Of a stretch of 64,000 bases of DNA, positions 43,168 to 52,609 are shown piece by piece. The translations under genes were made by a program, and so were the position numbers. This stretch comes from Fodinisporobacter ferrooxydans. GTDB taxonomy: Bacteria; Bacillota; Bacilli; Tumebacillales; MYW30-H2. The notes under the pieces are model-generated. The model saw nothing but the letters and a program-made list of their open reading frames with translations. It was not told the DNA's origin and made no database searches. The stretch covers positions 3,861,501 through 3,925,500 of the forward strand of contig NZ_CP089291.1 in assembly GCF_022818495.1 (NCBI RefSeq), given 5' to 3'. Numbering within the stretch: the first letter of the stretch is position 1; every line of letters begins with the position of its first letter.

Positions 43168-44644
43168 TACTCCCCCCTTCCCCCATCGGCAATCCCAATT
43201 GACCGGAAATGACCGTTTCCAGTTCTCTGCTTAACCCTAGCCAGTTTTTGTTTGTCTGTGCCCCAATATGGAGTACCCCTTCTTCCCGCCGGCCCCAAAT
43301 CAGACGATGTTGAAAATAAAAGGAAAGGATCAATCCAAGCACGATGATAACACATCCAAAATATACAATTGGAACACCCAGATCTTTGTGAACCCGCAAA
43401 ATCGTCGGCTGATTTTTTACAATATCCCGAATCATAAACTCAACCGGTGTTCCTTTTTCCAAGTGTGACAAGATGGGAAAGAACGCAAAAAACGCTTGCG
43501 GACTGGGTTTTGCAATCCCTGGTCCTTCCACTTGAAATAAAAACGTAGGCTTTCGCGGAACATTGGATTCCGTTGTCGGCTGATTGTTCTCCATTTTAAA
43601 TTCCGGATAATAATTGACAACATGAATCGTATAGGCACCGGAATGGTAGGCAAATTTGGGATGTGCAAAATCTACGGGAAACGATCCCAATATTTGTTTG
43701 CTTCCGGGTTTTGAAAATGTGATTGTCGCGGTTTCAAAGTATGGGTCTTCAAAACTCGATTGCAAGAACTGAAGATGGTCAAATTCCAGCGCATGATTGA
43801 CTTGAATATTTGCAGTTTTAACAATTTTTTGATTGCGCACGATGGATACCTTTGTTTCATACAAGCTTGGTCGTCCGTCTGTATAATAGTGAATCGTGAA
43901 TTTGTCGTTGCGAATGGAAAAATTGGTATGTGGAACCTGAACGGTCTGACCTTCCGGAATCGCCAGCATTGTGTCAAAGTACCACCCGGGAATCACTCGC
44001 GAGAAGGCTCCGGCAATAACGATGAGCAAACCCACGTGCAGAATATAAGGACCGAAACGGGAAAAACGGCCTTTTTCCGCCAAAAAGGAATCTCCATCCG
44101 TTTTTAGTTTGTAACGTTTTTGGGACAAAGTCTTCATAAGCTTGGTAAAAGCGGAATTTGTACCGGCGCTTTCGGGAACCCCTTCACAGGCATCGGAAAA
44201 TGGCAGTTGCTCGGAAATTTGTACATATATCTTTCGTTGCTGCAACCACAGGACCGATTTTTGCACGACTTGATGCTGCAACGATTTGTATAGTGGAACA
44301 ATCCGTTCCCAACTGCATATCACTAGCGATGTCGCCAAAAGCAAAAGCAAAGTCAAAAACCACCAGGATGTATACATATTGGTAAATCCGAACTGATACA
44401 CAATTTTGCCGATCGTTCCGTATTTGGCCGCATAGTAATTGGCAGGATCGCTGGAAGGTATGGCGTTCTCCTGAGGAATGACCGTACCGATCACGGACGA
44501 GACGGCAATGATCACGATTATGACGATTGCCACGCGAACAGATACAAAAAAACCCCAAATCCCATCTAACAGCGTCTTTTGGTTTCGTTTTCGACCTCGA
44601 TGGATTTGTTGCGATGAATGCTGACTGACCTTTACCTCTTTCAC
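43148..44644 (-). CDS. resB: Cytochrome c biogenesis protein ResB
   Basis: A 498-residue membrane protein of the ResB/Ccs1 family, the partner of ResC in haem attachment. Three N-terminal helices (the first about residues 28-50), a large extracytoplasmic domain with FSRFGPYILHVGLLIVIAGA at its base, and a C-terminal helix (near 430-450) are the family layout. GTG at 44644 follows GGAG with nine-base spacing. It heads the resBC unit. The 427 bases upstream contain no supported gene, only short imperfect repeats. Confidence 0.9.
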   Translation of the reverse strand: MKEVKVSQHSSQQIHRGRKRNQKTLLDGIWGFFVSVRVAIVIIVIIAVSSVIGTVIPQENAIPSSDPANYYAAKYGTIGKIVYQFGFTNMYTSWWFLTLLLLLATSLVICSWERIVPLYKSLQHQVVQKSVLWLQQRKIYVQISEQLPFSDACEGVPESAGTNSAFTKLMKTLSQKRYKLKTDGDSFLAEKGRFSRFGPYILHVGLLIVIAGAFSRVIPGWYFDTMLAIPEGQTVQVPHTNFSIRNDKFTIHYYTDGRPSLYETKVSIVRNQKIVKTANIQVNHALEFDHLQFLQSSFEDPYFETATITFSKPGSKQILGSFPVDFAHPKFAYHSGAYTIHVVNYYPEFKMENNQPTTESNVPRKPTFLFQVEGPGIAKPSPQAFFAFFPILSHLEKGTPVEFMIRDIVKNQPTILRVHKDLGVPIVYFGCVIIVLGLILSFYFQHRLIWGRREEGVLHIGAQTNKNWLGLSRELETVISGQLGLPMGEGGSIVVKRK

Positions 44645-45070
44645 TGGCGCTAACTCCTTATTGAATCTGCCAATAAATAGCCAATAAACAACTGCGTATC
44701 CGGCAAATTCGTATTCTCAAACTCTATCCAATCTATCCAATATGAATCGGTTTCTTTTTAATAATAGTTTGTGTTTTGGATCGGTTTCTGTTTTGAACCG
44801 ATTTCTGTCTTGTATCAGTTTCCGTACTTTCATTATAAAGGGTACTGTATCCGGAACTTCCATATGTTGTTGAACTTTTTCTGACAATCGGATTGGACAT
44901 GATTTTTGCATCAATTCTTTTCGAGAAAAACAAAAAAGATGAGGCGAAATATCCTCATCTTTTTGTGTATTCATTGTGTTTACATTCATCGTGCTTAGAT
45001 TCATCGTGTTTTTTTATGTGTATTCATTTGTTGAATCGATTCTGCAACAATAGCCGTTGGTCCTTTTCCT

Positions 45071-45619
45071 TTATCGCTGTGTCGGCCAAATACGATGCAC
45101 GATATCCTGAAATTGATTCCAAAATCCCGAAATCGGGCGACCTGCATTTATATCCTTGGCATATGCCTGAAAATGTTGAAATACGTCAGGATCTTCCGTA
45201 ATCAGCACCGTTTGAATCGTGGGATCCATTTGTTTTACTTTTGCTGTAATGCTTGACTTCAATTGTGTTGTCATGGCAGAAGATGGTTGTCCTTTCGCAT
45301 TTACCGCAACATAAGCCGTTTTATATCCAACCAGCACCGTCGCTCCGCCAATCCCTGGCATTTTCCCCAAAGCATCTGCAATTTTCTTTGCAGTGTGCAA
45401 ATCCTGTTGATTGGTTCCTGTAGCAGGTGTTCTCGTGTCGGGCGCAGGATTTACAGTGCCATTTCTCATACCTGGATTCGGAACCGGCGCTGCCGGCGCA
45501 GTATATGCACCGGTTGGAGTTCGTTCCGGAGCCTGTTGTGTCGCACCGCATCCAGCGACAAACGATGTGCCAAATGCAAGAACTGTCAAAACGATTGCCC
45601 AAGTTTTGGTTTTCTGCAT
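45071..45619 (-). CDS. YhcN/YlaJ-family sporulation lipoprotein
   Basis: A 182-residue lipoprotein: signal ending FVAGC (Cys near residue 24), a Pro/Thr-rich linker, then the YhcN/YlaJ domain (HTAKKIADALGKMPGIGGAT, VGYKTAYVAVN, and the TEDPDVFQHF end). Members are found in the spore inner membrane or are made in the forespore and influence germination or outgrowth. The final residues (QFQDIVHRIWP) are typical of the subfamily. It stands alone upstream of the rluB end. Confidence 0.85.
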   Translation of the reverse strand: MQKTKTWAIVLTVLAFGTSFVAGCGATQQAPERTPTGAYTAPAAPVPNPGMRNGTVNPAPDTRTPATGTNQQDLHTAKKIADALGKMPGIGGATVLVGYKTAYVAVNAKGQPSSAMTTQLKSSITAKVKQMDPTIQTVLITEDPDVFQHFQAYAKDINAGRPISGFWNQFQDIVHRIWPTQR

Positions 45620-45689
45620 GAAGAATCCCCCTTCATTTATGAAACCTTACATTCTTACTAGTAAGGTTCCAAAAACGAGGGAAAACATA

Positions 45690-45716
45690 CATGATTTTTA
45701 TGAAAGAAAAATCATG
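45690..45716 (-). terminator. AT-rich hairpin after rluB
   Basis: CATGATTTTT (45690-45699) and AAAAATCATG (45707-45716) form a perfect ten-base stem about 70 bases beyond the rluB stop codon. The high AT content makes terminator function only possible. Confidence 0.4.
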
Positions 45717-45787
45717 AACAGTCACGCAAACACAAAAAGATCCGAAAAACAGCGACAACCGGCAGCTTCGATACGATACGAATCTCT

Positions 45788-46510
45788 TCAAAGAGAAACG
45801 AGTTCGTATAACGATTGCAGTTCCTGTTTTGTCAAATGCCGAAATTGTCCACGGGCAACTCCCGCAAGTGTCAATGGTCCCATTTGAATCCGTTCCAACT
45901 CCAGCACCGGATGACCGATGGTTTCCAGCATGCGCCGCACTTGCCGATTCCGTCCCTCGTGGATCGTCAAATGCAGGACTGTCCAGTTTTTTCCGTATTG
46001 AACATGTTCCAAGCGGGCAGGCGCAGTTATGCCGTCATCCAAGGGAACCCCGCTTTCCAAGCGCTCTAAACCGCTTTCCGGAATCAGCCCTTTTGCTTTG
46101 ACACGATAGGTTTTTTCCACGTGATAGCGCGGATGGATCAAGCGATTGGTCAGTTCTCCGTCATTTGTCAGCAGCAATAATCCGGATGTATCAAGGTCAA
46201 GACGCCCTACCGGATAGATTCGCACAGGAACACTTTTTACCAAATCCATAACGGTTGGCCGGTTATGTGTATCCATTGCGGTTGTAATATAGCCTGTAGG
46301 CTTATTCAGCAAAACGCATGCATAGCCTTGCTTCTGCAACGGTTGTCCCTGTACCAGGATTTGATCCGTGGCAATATTCACTTTTGTTCCCAATTCCCGG
46401 ACAATTTGACCATTTACACGAACATTTCCTTGTAAAATCATCTCTTCACATTTTCTGCGGGAAGCAATCCCCGCTTGCGCCATTACTTTTTGCAGACGTT
46501 CCTGTGTCAA
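45788..46510 (-). CDS. rluB: 23S rRNA pseudouridine synthase B
   Basis: A 240-residue RsuA/RluB-family enzyme. An S4 RNA-binding domain (RLQKVMAQAGIASRRKCEEM) is followed by the catalytic domain with the active-site Asp in GRLDLDTSGLLLLTNDGEL and the NRQVRRMLETIGHPV motif. It converts specific uridines of ribosomal RNA to pseudouridine. The start is TTG at 46510 with GGTGA upstream. In Bacillus the same gene follows spmB, as here. Confidence 0.92.
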   Translation of the reverse strand: MTQERLQKVMAQAGIASRRKCEEMILQGNVRVNGQIVRELGTKVNIATDQILVQGQPLQKQGYACVLLNKPTGYITTAMDTHNRPTVMDLVKSVPVRIYPVGRLDLDTSGLLLLTNDGELTNRLIHPRYHVEKTYRVKAKGLIPESGLERLESGVPLDDGITAPARLEHVQYGKNWTVLHLTIHEGRNRQVRRMLETIGHPVLELERIQMGPLTLAGVARGQFRHLTKQELQSLYELVSL

Positions 46511-46593
46511 AATACAATCACCATACTATGGGAAAATTTCCATTCCTAAAGCCCTCGCGAGCATTATACATGACTTTGGCCGGCATTCTCAAG

Positions 46594-47133
46594 CTAATGT
46601 GGGGCGAATAGCAGATTTGCCACCACAATTGAAGCGACAACACTGGCGAAATCAGATAATAGTCCCACTTTCAATGCGTAGCGGGCATTGCGTATACCGA
46701 CACTGCCAAAATAAACGGTTAACACATAAAGCGTTGTATCCGATGCGCCCATCATGGTACTGGCCATTTTTCCAATCAAGGAGTCAGGACCGAAACGCTG
46801 GTAGATATCTGTCAGTATGGTGATCGATCCGCTTCCTGATATCGAGCGCAAAATGCCGAGGGGCAAAACGTCTGCAGGAACATGAAAGATGTTTAAAATC
46901 GGCTGGATTCCTCGAATTAACAAGTCAAACGCTCCAGATTCGCGAAAAACGGTTACCGCAACCATCATCGCCACCAGATGTGGAATCAAGTGTACAGCCG
47001 TGCCAAATCCCTCTTTCGCACCTTCCACAAAGGTGTCATAAATCGGAACTTTTCGCATATATGCGATGATCGGTATCGCGACAATGACAAAAGGCAATGC
47101 CCAATCGGAAATCGATTGTATAAAGGAAATCAT
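46594..47133 (-). CDS. spmB: Spore maturation protein B
   Basis: A 179-residue membrane protein with several helices and the SpmB motifs IPHLVAMMVAVTVFRESGA and SGSGSITILTDIYQRFGPDS, followed by MMGASDTTLYVL. ATG at 47133 overlaps the spmA stop codon by four bases. SpmA and SpmB are needed for normal dehydration of the spore core in Bacillus. The nucleoside-transporter-like fold suggests transport, but the substrate is not known. Confidence 0.93.
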   Translation of the reverse strand: MISFIQSISDWALPFVIVAIPIIAYMRKVPIYDTFVEGAKEGFGTAVHLIPHLVAMMVAVTVFRESGAFDLLIRGIQPILNIFHVPADVLPLGILRSISGSGSITILTDIYQRFGPDSLIGKMASTMMGASDTTLYVLTVYFGSVGIRNARYALKVGLLSDFASVVASIVVANLLFAPH

Positions 47134-47726
47134 CGCTTCGCCTTCTTTCTGCGGGCGCGTTTCCGAAAATAACGATCGAGAAAAATAGCCAAAATCGTCG
47201 CGACACATGTGGCGAGGATGGTCGATACAATGATCGATGCCGGTTCATGGGAACCGTATTGGACACGCAATCCCAAAACGGTTGCAGGTATCAGTGTAAT
47301 ACTGGCTGTATTGATTGCCAATAATGTGCACATCGCATCAGAAGCTTCGTCTTTATTGGGATTCAAATCTTGCAACTGTTTCATTGCTTTTAATCCGAGG
47401 GGTGTGGCTGCATTGCCAAGTCCGAGTATATTGGCGCTCATATTTGCCAAAATCGACCCCATCGCAGGGTGGTCGACCGGAACGGAAGGGTATAGAAAAC
47501 GGGCAATGGGACGCAGCCATTTTGCCAATACTTCCACCAATCCGGCTTGCTCGGCAATTTTCATCATGCCAAGCCAGAAAACCAGAATGCTGATCAGTCC
47601 AAAACATACATCCACACCATCTCTCGCTCCGTGCAAAACAGCTGTCGTCACTTTGTCAATGTTTCCTTGCACACCTGCAACAACCACTCCTGAAACAAGC
47701 ATAACCAGCCAGATGACGTTCATCAT
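47130..47726 (-). CDS. spmA: Spore maturation protein A
   Basis: A 198-residue membrane protein with the SpmA pattern: VCFGLISILVFWLGMMKIAE, MGSILANMSANILGLGNAAT and TLLAINTASITLIP. It pairs with SpmB, whose gene overlaps by four bases. Directly downstream of the dacB-type gene, the same order as dacB-spmA-spmB in Bacillus subtilis, where the operon is transcribed in the mother cell. Confidence 0.93.
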   Translation of the reverse strand: MMNVIWLVMLVSGVVVAGVQGNIDKVTTAVLHGARDGVDVCFGLISILVFWLGMMKIAEQAGLVEVLAKWLRPIARFLYPSVPVDHPAMGSILANMSANILGLGNAATPLGLKAMKQLQDLNPNKDEASDAMCTLLAINTASITLIPATVLGLRVQYGSHEPASIIVSTILATCVATILAIFLDRYFRKRARRKKAKR

Positions 47727-47747
47727 CCAAGAATCCCTCCCTCCTGG

Positions 47748-48914
47748 CTAATTTGTAAACATCACATGCAAAAGCTGCTGAAGAGTCTTCCAAAAACCGA
47801 TATCACTCACAGGTACTTGCGGGATCAGTTCGACAGATGCAAGTTTTTGATTGTGCAAGAAGACATTCATCGTACCAACCGGCCGCCCGACGCGAACAGG
47901 CGCGGCCAATGATGCAGGAAGGTCGATTTGCCGGGTAACGGAGTTTTGTTCGTCTGTACGAATCGGATACTGAACCGTTGATTTTGACACAATAGCAACA
48001 GTTGTCGCTTCTCCCCTCGAGACGGGCAATGTCTTCACGACGGTTGACGGCCCTGCCAACGTTTCGAATTTATATTTGGAAAACCCGTAATCAAGCAAAT
48101 GAGCGGAGTCATTCCAATCATTTGGGTCGTTTAAGACGACAACGGCAATTTGCCTGCCATCCCGCGTGGCAGAGGAAATTAAACATCTGCCGGACTTTTT
48201 GGTATAGCCGGTTTTCACTCCATCGGCGCCATCGTAGCGATCCAACATTTTGTTTTTGTTTTTCATTTTCCGATCCCATTCCTTGCCCGGCCATGGAATG
48301 GTTTTGAACTTTGTACTCACAATCTCTTGAAAAATAGGGTTTCGGAGGGCATATGCCGTCAACACTGCCATATCGTGTGCGCTTGAATAATGCTCAGGAT
48401 GATCAAGACCGTGAGGATTGGCAAAATGCGTCTCCTTTAAGCCGAGTTTTTCCACTAAAGCGTTCATTTTCTCGGCAAAACCTTCCACGGACCCTCCCAC
48501 ATATTCAGCAATCGCTGTGGCTGCATCATTTCCGGAACGCAGCATCATGCCGTAGACCAAATCGATCAATTTGTACTTCTCGCCCGGTTCCAAATAAATC
48601 GATGATCCCTCTTGCCGCGCCGCATTCGGACTAATTGTCACCGTGTCGTTCAGCTTGCCGGATTCGATCGCCACGATCGCTGTTATCACTTTTGTCGTAG
48701 AAGCGATCAACGTTTTTTTGTCGGCATTTTTTTCATACAGAATTCGTCCGGACTTAACATCGATAACGGCAGCTTCTTGTGCGCTGATCGGCACTTCCTT
48801 TGCATAGGTTTCGGGATCCGGGAGTTGATTCTGTCCCGTTGCCAAAGCGGTAACCGGTGATACCAATAAAGTAGCGGTCAAAAGTAAACCGACAAGTTTT
48901 TGTTTCCGAACCAT
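47748..48914 (-). CDS. dacB: Spore-type D-alanyl-D-alanine carboxypeptidase
   Basis: A 388-residue low-molecular-weight penicillin-binding protein. A signal peptide precedes the catalytic domain with active-site Ser in ASTTKV (SxxK), SGN and KTGYT motifs. The C-terminal part is the PBP5-type domain and ends in a hydrophobic helix. ATG at 48914 has GGAGGGG five bases upstream; an earlier ATG at 48947 lies before that site. The position before spmAB indicates the mother-cell enzyme (PBP5*) that controls cross-linking of the spore cortex. Confidence 0.9.
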   Translation of the reverse strand: MVRKQKLVGLLLTATLLVSPVTALATGQNQLPDPETYAKEVPISAQEAAVIDVKSGRILYEKNADKKTLIASTTKVITAIVAIESGKLNDTVTISPNAARQEGSSIYLEPGEKYKLIDLVYGMMLRSGNDAATAIAEYVGGSVEGFAEKMNALVEKLGLKETHFANPHGLDHPEHYSSAHDMAVLTAYALRNPIFQEIVSTKFKTIPWPGKEWDRKMKNKNKMLDRYDGADGVKTGYTKKSGRCLISSATRDGRQIAVVVLNDPNDWNDSAHLLDYGFSKYKFETLAGPSTVVKTLPVSRGEATTVAIVSKSTVQYPIRTDEQNSVTRQIDLPASLAAPVRVGRPVGTMNVFLHNQKLASVELIPQVPVSDIGFWKTLQQLLHVMFTN

Positions 48915-49066
48915 GACACCCCTCCACCTGCTTCTGTCCTTTTTCACGTCGTTTTCTTGCTTGTGACAGTGTTTCTACGCGCCAACGGAATACACAGAAC
49001 CGTATGTTCAACCAGATATATGTCCATATATATGCATGGGTTGTCCGGAAAATGTTGTCCAAATAC

Positions 49067-49107
49067 AAAAAGACTGTTGAGCCGTCTTTCTTCTCAACAG
49101 TCTTTTT
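49067..49107. terminator. Bidirectional terminator between ytfJ and dacB
   Basis: AAAAAGACTGTTGA (49067-49080) and TCAACAGTCTTTTT (49094-49107) form a perfect 14-base stem with A and T runs at its base. It separates the ytfI-ytfJ pair from dacB-spmA-spmB. Confidence 0.75.
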
Positions 49108-49147
49108 AGATCTTACATTGGGATGATCTTGAGGATAGGTACCATTC

Positions 49148-49666
49148 TTATTGCATGGGAACTTTTGATTGCATGTGTTGTTGACTTTGTTTGCCTTGCT
49201 GTTGATCAGCCATGCGATTATCCGCGTTTTCCTGCTCTGGATTGGGACGGTCGGAGGAGTTGGGAGATTTGGCCATCGCTTGTACCCGATCGATTACGGT
49301 CGGAACGAGATCGACCAATCGATCGTAAATTTGCGTGGTGCCTTCAGATGAAAGCAGTTTTATATTGCCATGACCAACGACCAAAAAGCCCATGGGTGTG
49401 ATGGAAACACCGCCGCCTGCCCCTCCGCCGAAAGGATGGCCGGCATTATTTTTGTCCTGTCCTTGTGTACCGTAAGGCGCTTTCTCTCCTTGCATATCAA
49501 ATTCACTTCCGCCGGCTGCAAACCCAAAGCCCACTTTAGAAATTGGAATGATCACCGTACCGTCCGGCGTTTCAACCGGATCGCCTATAATTGTATTGAC
49601 ATCGACCATTTGCTTGATATTGTCCATTGCGGTCGACATTAACCCTTGGATTGGATGTTCTGCCAA
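49148..49666 (-). CDS. ytfJ: Sporulation protein YtfJ (GerW family)
   Basis: A 172-residue protein with the GerW core: DNIKQMVDVNTIIGDPVETPDG, VGFGFAAGGSEF and a glycine-rich GGGAGGGVSITPMGFLV, then a Gln-rich tail. It is forespore-expressed in Bacillus and needed for response to some germinants. The start is TTG at 49666 with GGGGGG six bases upstream, and the gene overlaps ytfI by 28 bases. Confidence 0.92.
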   Translation of the reverse strand: MAEHPIQGLMSTAMDNIKQMVDVNTIIGDPVETPDGTVIIPISKVGFGFAAGGSEFDMQGEKAPYGTQGQDKNNAGHPFGGGAGGGVSITPMGFLVVGHGNIKLLSSEGTTQIYDRLVDLVPTVIDRVQAMAKSPNSSDRPNPEQENADNRMADQQQGKQSQQHMQSKVPMQ

Positions 49667-50358
49667 GGTAATCCCCCCCTTAACCAGATATAACCCAGCT
49701 TTACGCCTGCAACAATAGCTTGACCGACCCAGATGTGAATTATACAGTCAAACTGAATCTGCAAGAGTCGTCGATGAAAATCCGGATACACTTCGATCAC
49801 AGGCTTTTCTTTCACGGTCAGAAAATGATAGAGGATTCCCGTCACACTGCTTTTGACCGCCCACAATCCACCGCAAAGGATGCCGGCTTCTGCCGCATCC
49901 CCTGTGCCAATTGCCGTTTTCCAATGCCATTTGTCGATATGGATCATTTTTAACATCCTTAGCAGCATCGAGTTATACTGCTGCAGAAAATCACGCACCG
50001 ATTGCAATATTTGAAACCATTCCTTGATTTTCTCAACGGTTACGGTAATGGAACTATGTGTGTGTGACTCATACGTCATCGATTGATCTTTATGTTTATT
50101 GTTTGTTACACCGGTCGACCCTACTAATATTTTTTGTTTGATTTTTGATTGAAATGAAAACGTTCGAAACATTTGTTTCAATGTTACAAAAGGTATTTCA
50201 TGATGAATGCGAATCAAACCAAAAAGCATTCGAAGCTCAACATAAATACGCTCCAATTGCTCCTGTTTTAACACTTGCACACGGACTGACACCGGCAAAA
50301 TCACACAAAAAAAAAGGAGGGCGAGCAGAAGAGCGATCCCTCCCCATAGCCAATTCAT
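49639..50358 (-). CDS. ytfI: DUF2953 protein YtfI
   Basis: About 239 residues. An N-terminal transmembrane helix is followed by a soluble region with IEVYPDFHRRLLQIQFDCII near the end, the conserved core of DUF2953. ATG at 50358 follows GGAGG by seven bases; the frame is open upstream but without a better start. It precedes and overlaps ytfJ, as in Bacillus subtilis. Function unknown. A tandem repeat of ACAGAGAAAT (three imperfect copies, 50422-50455) lies upstream. Confidence 0.85.
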   Translation of the reverse strand: MNWLWGGIALLLALLFFCVILPVSVRVQVLKQEQLERIYVELRMLFGLIRIHHEIPFVTLKQMFRTFSFQSKIKQKILVGSTGVTNNKHKDQSMTYESHTHSSITVTVEKIKEWFQILQSVRDFLQQYNSMLLRMLKMIHIDKWHWKTAIGTGDAAEAGILCGGLWAVKSSVTGILYHFLTVKEKPVIEVYPDFHRRLLQIQFDCIIHIWVGQAIVAGVKLGYIWLRGGLPWQNIQSKG

Positions 50359-50496
50359 ACCAAATCCTCCGGTTCCTACTATGATAGGAGAAGTATTCCC
50401 AAAATCAGGAGAAACATTCCTACAGAGAAATACAGAGAAATACATGGAAATACATGTACCTTCCGTTGCATGTGCCGATGCAAGCGTACAAAAAAA

Positions 50497-50515
50497 GCAC
50501 CCGATAAACAGGTGC
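50497..50515 (-). terminator. Terminator after scpB
   Basis: On the minus strand GCACC...GGTGC, extended by CCGG/CCGG-type pairs, is followed by seven T. It ends the scpA-scpB unit about 25 bases beyond the scpB stop. Confidence 0.65.
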
Positions 50516-50541
50516 CGGGATCTTCGTACCAGAATCTTTTC

Positions 50542-51132
50542 TCATGCTTCCGGAGTCAGGATCTGTTGCTGTTCAACAATCAAAGACCGTTCGTCTTCGT
50601 CCAGATCTTCTACGGTTAAATTCAAAGCAGGAGACGGCAAATCCTGCAGATCTTTCAACCCGAAATATTCTAAAAAATCTCTCGTCGTTCCATATAGAAT
50701 CGGACGCCCCGGCCCTTCCGCACGCCCTACTTCTCGAACCAAACGTTTGCCCATAAGAGTATTGATCGCTTTTTCGCATTTTACTCCGCGAATTTCCTCA
50801 ATATCAGTCCGGGTAATGGGTTGACGATACGCAATGATTGCAAGAGTTTCCAATGCGGCCTGTGACAATGTGGAATGTTCCGGCGTTACGCTTAATTTTT
50901 CAAAATAGGGAGCATGTTCGCGAAGTGTGGTCATTTGGAACTGTCCCGCAATTTCAATGATTTGAATCCCTCGGTTTTGCCGTCGCAAATCACCTTGCAG
51001 ATCATAACACAAGTCAATCACTTCATCGATCGGTAACTCAAGGACATACGCCAGTTGTTTTGCATCTAATCCGTCACTGCCGGCAGCAAACAACAACCCC
51101 TCAATTACTGATTTGATTGCTTGATAATCCAT
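50542..51132 (-). CDS. scpB: Segregation and condensation protein B
   Basis: A 196-residue protein with two winged-helix domains. SVIEGLLFAAGSDGLDAKQLA starts the first; SQAALETLAIIAYRQPITRTDIE and RGVKCEKAINTL mark the second. ScpB binds ScpA and Smc to form the condensin that organises and segregates chromosomes. It follows scpA by 15 bases on the same strand. Confidence 0.95.
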   Translation of the reverse strand: MDYQAIKSVIEGLLFAAGSDGLDAKQLAYVLELPIDEVIDLCYDLQGDLRRQNRGIQIIEIAGQFQMTTLREHAPYFEKLSVTPEHSTLSQAALETLAIIAYRQPITRTDIEEIRGVKCEKAINTLMGKRLVREVGRAEGPGRPILYGTTRDFLEYFGLKDLQDLPSPALNLTVEDLDEDERSLIVEQQQILTPEA

Positions 51133-51147
51133 GTTCGATCCCGTTCC

Positions 51148-51888
51148 TTAATTGACAGCTTGAATTTCAATATCATCGAATAGCCGTTGTTGCACACAAA
51201 CGACATGCTTGTTTTTCATCAATTCCAATAACGCGAGAAATGTCACTACGACCTGTGTGCGTCTTTTGGCATCCGCAAATAACTCCGAAAACCGTACAGA
51301 TCTTGCCTGCTGCAAGACCATGCGAATCTCAAACATGCGCTCAGTCAAAGAAATTTCATCCCGTTCCATTTCTACATGAGGCTCTTCAAACGAAATCTGA
51401 TCCAGCGCCTTTTGAAATGCTGACAGCAGATCGAATAGCGTCACGTTTGTAACTGGATTGGAGTCGTTTGCTTGCGCAAAAACGGTTAAGTCTTCCGGGG
51501 TCCGCGAAAAAATATGGCTTCTATGTACTTCTCGCTCTTTCAAATGTTGAGCCAGATACTTGTATTTTTTATATTCCAGTATCCGTTCCATTAGTTCCGT
51601 CCGCGGGTCGTAATCTTCCATGTCCAGATCGAGTGACAGCTCAAAACTGGCGGGCGCAGGCCGCGGCAGCAAAATACTGCTTTTAATCTCCAGAAGTGTG
51701 GCAGCCATGACCAGAAACTCGCTGGCGACATCGAGCTGCAGTTCCTGCATCGCCCGCAAATATTGCAAATATTGTTCCGTCACTTGTGCAATCGGAATAT
51801 CATGAATGTCCAATTCATTCTTCTCAATTAAATGCAGCAATAAATCAAGAGGACCTGCAAACGCATCCAAATGTAATTGATATTCCAT
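51148..51888 (-). CDS. scpA: Segregation and condensation protein A
   Basis: A 246-residue kleisin. The N-terminal FAGPLDLLLHLIEKNELDIHD binds the Smc neck; an acidic central part and the C-terminal winged helix (FLALLELMKNKHVVCVQQ) bind the Smc head. ATG at 51888 lies 13 bases after the site-2 protease gene. The three genes form one unit, as in many Bacillales. Confidence 0.95.
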   Translation of the reverse strand: MEYQLHLDAFAGPLDLLLHLIEKNELDIHDIPIAQVTEQYLQYLRAMQELQLDVASEFLVMAATLLEIKSSILLPRPAPASFELSLDLDMEDYDPRTELMERILEYKKYKYLAQHLKEREVHRSHIFSRTPEDLTVFAQANDSNPVTNVTLFDLLSAFQKALDQISFEEPHVEMERDEISLTERMFEIRMVLQQARSVRFSELFADAKRRTQVVVTFLALLELMKNKHVVCVQQRLFDDIEIQAVN

Positions 51889-51901
51889 GATCCACGCAAC
51901 C

Positions 51902-52540
51902 TTATATTTTTAAACCTACGATTGATTGAACCAACTGCGTACCGCCGGAAATCAACGGATAAAGAAAATGATTCAAGGGGGTGATCAGCACCAATAATAA
52001 AAGAAATGGCCCATACTGTTCCAGTACATACATCTGCTTTAGATACTGCCGCGGCACAAAACTGAATAAAATTTTCGACCCATCCAAAGGCGGTATCGGA
52101 ATCAAGTTAAATACACACAGCATCACATTCATCCATAACATGTATGTTAACAAATTAAAAACAAATGCGTAGACCGGCGAGCTGTTCCATTCATAGACCG
52201 GCAAGTACAGCTTTAACAACAAACCGGCAAGAATGGCAATCAGAAAATTCGCCAACGGCCCGGCAACAGAGACAAGCGCGATTCCCACTCGTTTGTTTTT
52301 AAAATGCTGCGGATTGATCGGTACTGGTTTCGCCCATCCGAATGGACCGAATAATATTAAAAGAAGCCCGATCGGATCAATATGGGAAATAGGATTCAAC
52401 GTTAATCGTCCTTGATTTTTTGCAGTCGGATCCCCTAAGCGATAGGCCACGTATCCGTGCGCCAACTCGTGAAAGATGATCGCCACAAGAAACGCCAACA
52501 ATTGAAAAACGAACATCCCGCTGCTAAACGATTGTAACAA
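51902..52540 (-). CDS. Site-2 protease family membrane metalloprotease (M50)
   Basis: A 212-residue multi-span protein with the intramembrane zinc motif HELAHGYVAYRLGD (HExxH) and the second ligand region NLIPIPPLDGSKIL. The layout is that of the YwhC/YdiL-type rhomboid-unrelated site-2 protease group rather than SpoIVFB. The start is a TTG at 52540 with AAAGGGG upstream; an ATG at 52516 lacks a ribosome binding site. First gene of the unit with scpAB. The substrate is unknown. Confidence 0.88.
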   Translation of the reverse strand: MLQSFSSGMFVFQLLAFLVAIIFHELAHGYVAYRLGDPTAKNQGRLTLNPISHIDPIGLLLILFGPFGWAKPVPINPQHFKNKRVGIALVSVAGPLANFLIAILAGLLLKLYLPVYEWNSSPVYAFVFNLLTYMLWMNVMLCVFNLIPIPPLDGSKILFSFVPRQYLKQMYVLEQYGPFLLLLVLITPLNHFLYPLISGGTQLVQSIVGLKI

Positions 52541-52572
52541 CTCTCACACCCCTTTCTCATAAGCCAAACCAC

Positions 52573-52578
52573 ATTATA
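52573..52578 (-). promoter_or_regulatory. Extended -10 promoter of the protease-scpAB unit
   Basis: TGTTATAAT on the minus strand is a perfect extended -10 element about 33 bases upstream of the TTG start. No convincing -35 is visible, which extended -10 promoters tolerate. Confidence 0.5.
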
Positions 52579-52609
52579 ACATATAGTTTGGGGTATGAGC
52601 ATATTTTCC

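Noticed and set aside
44717-45004. 95-codon frame on the minus strand between resB and the YhcN-type gene
   Set aside because: It consists largely of the short repeats in this gap, has no ribosome binding site and resembles no family.
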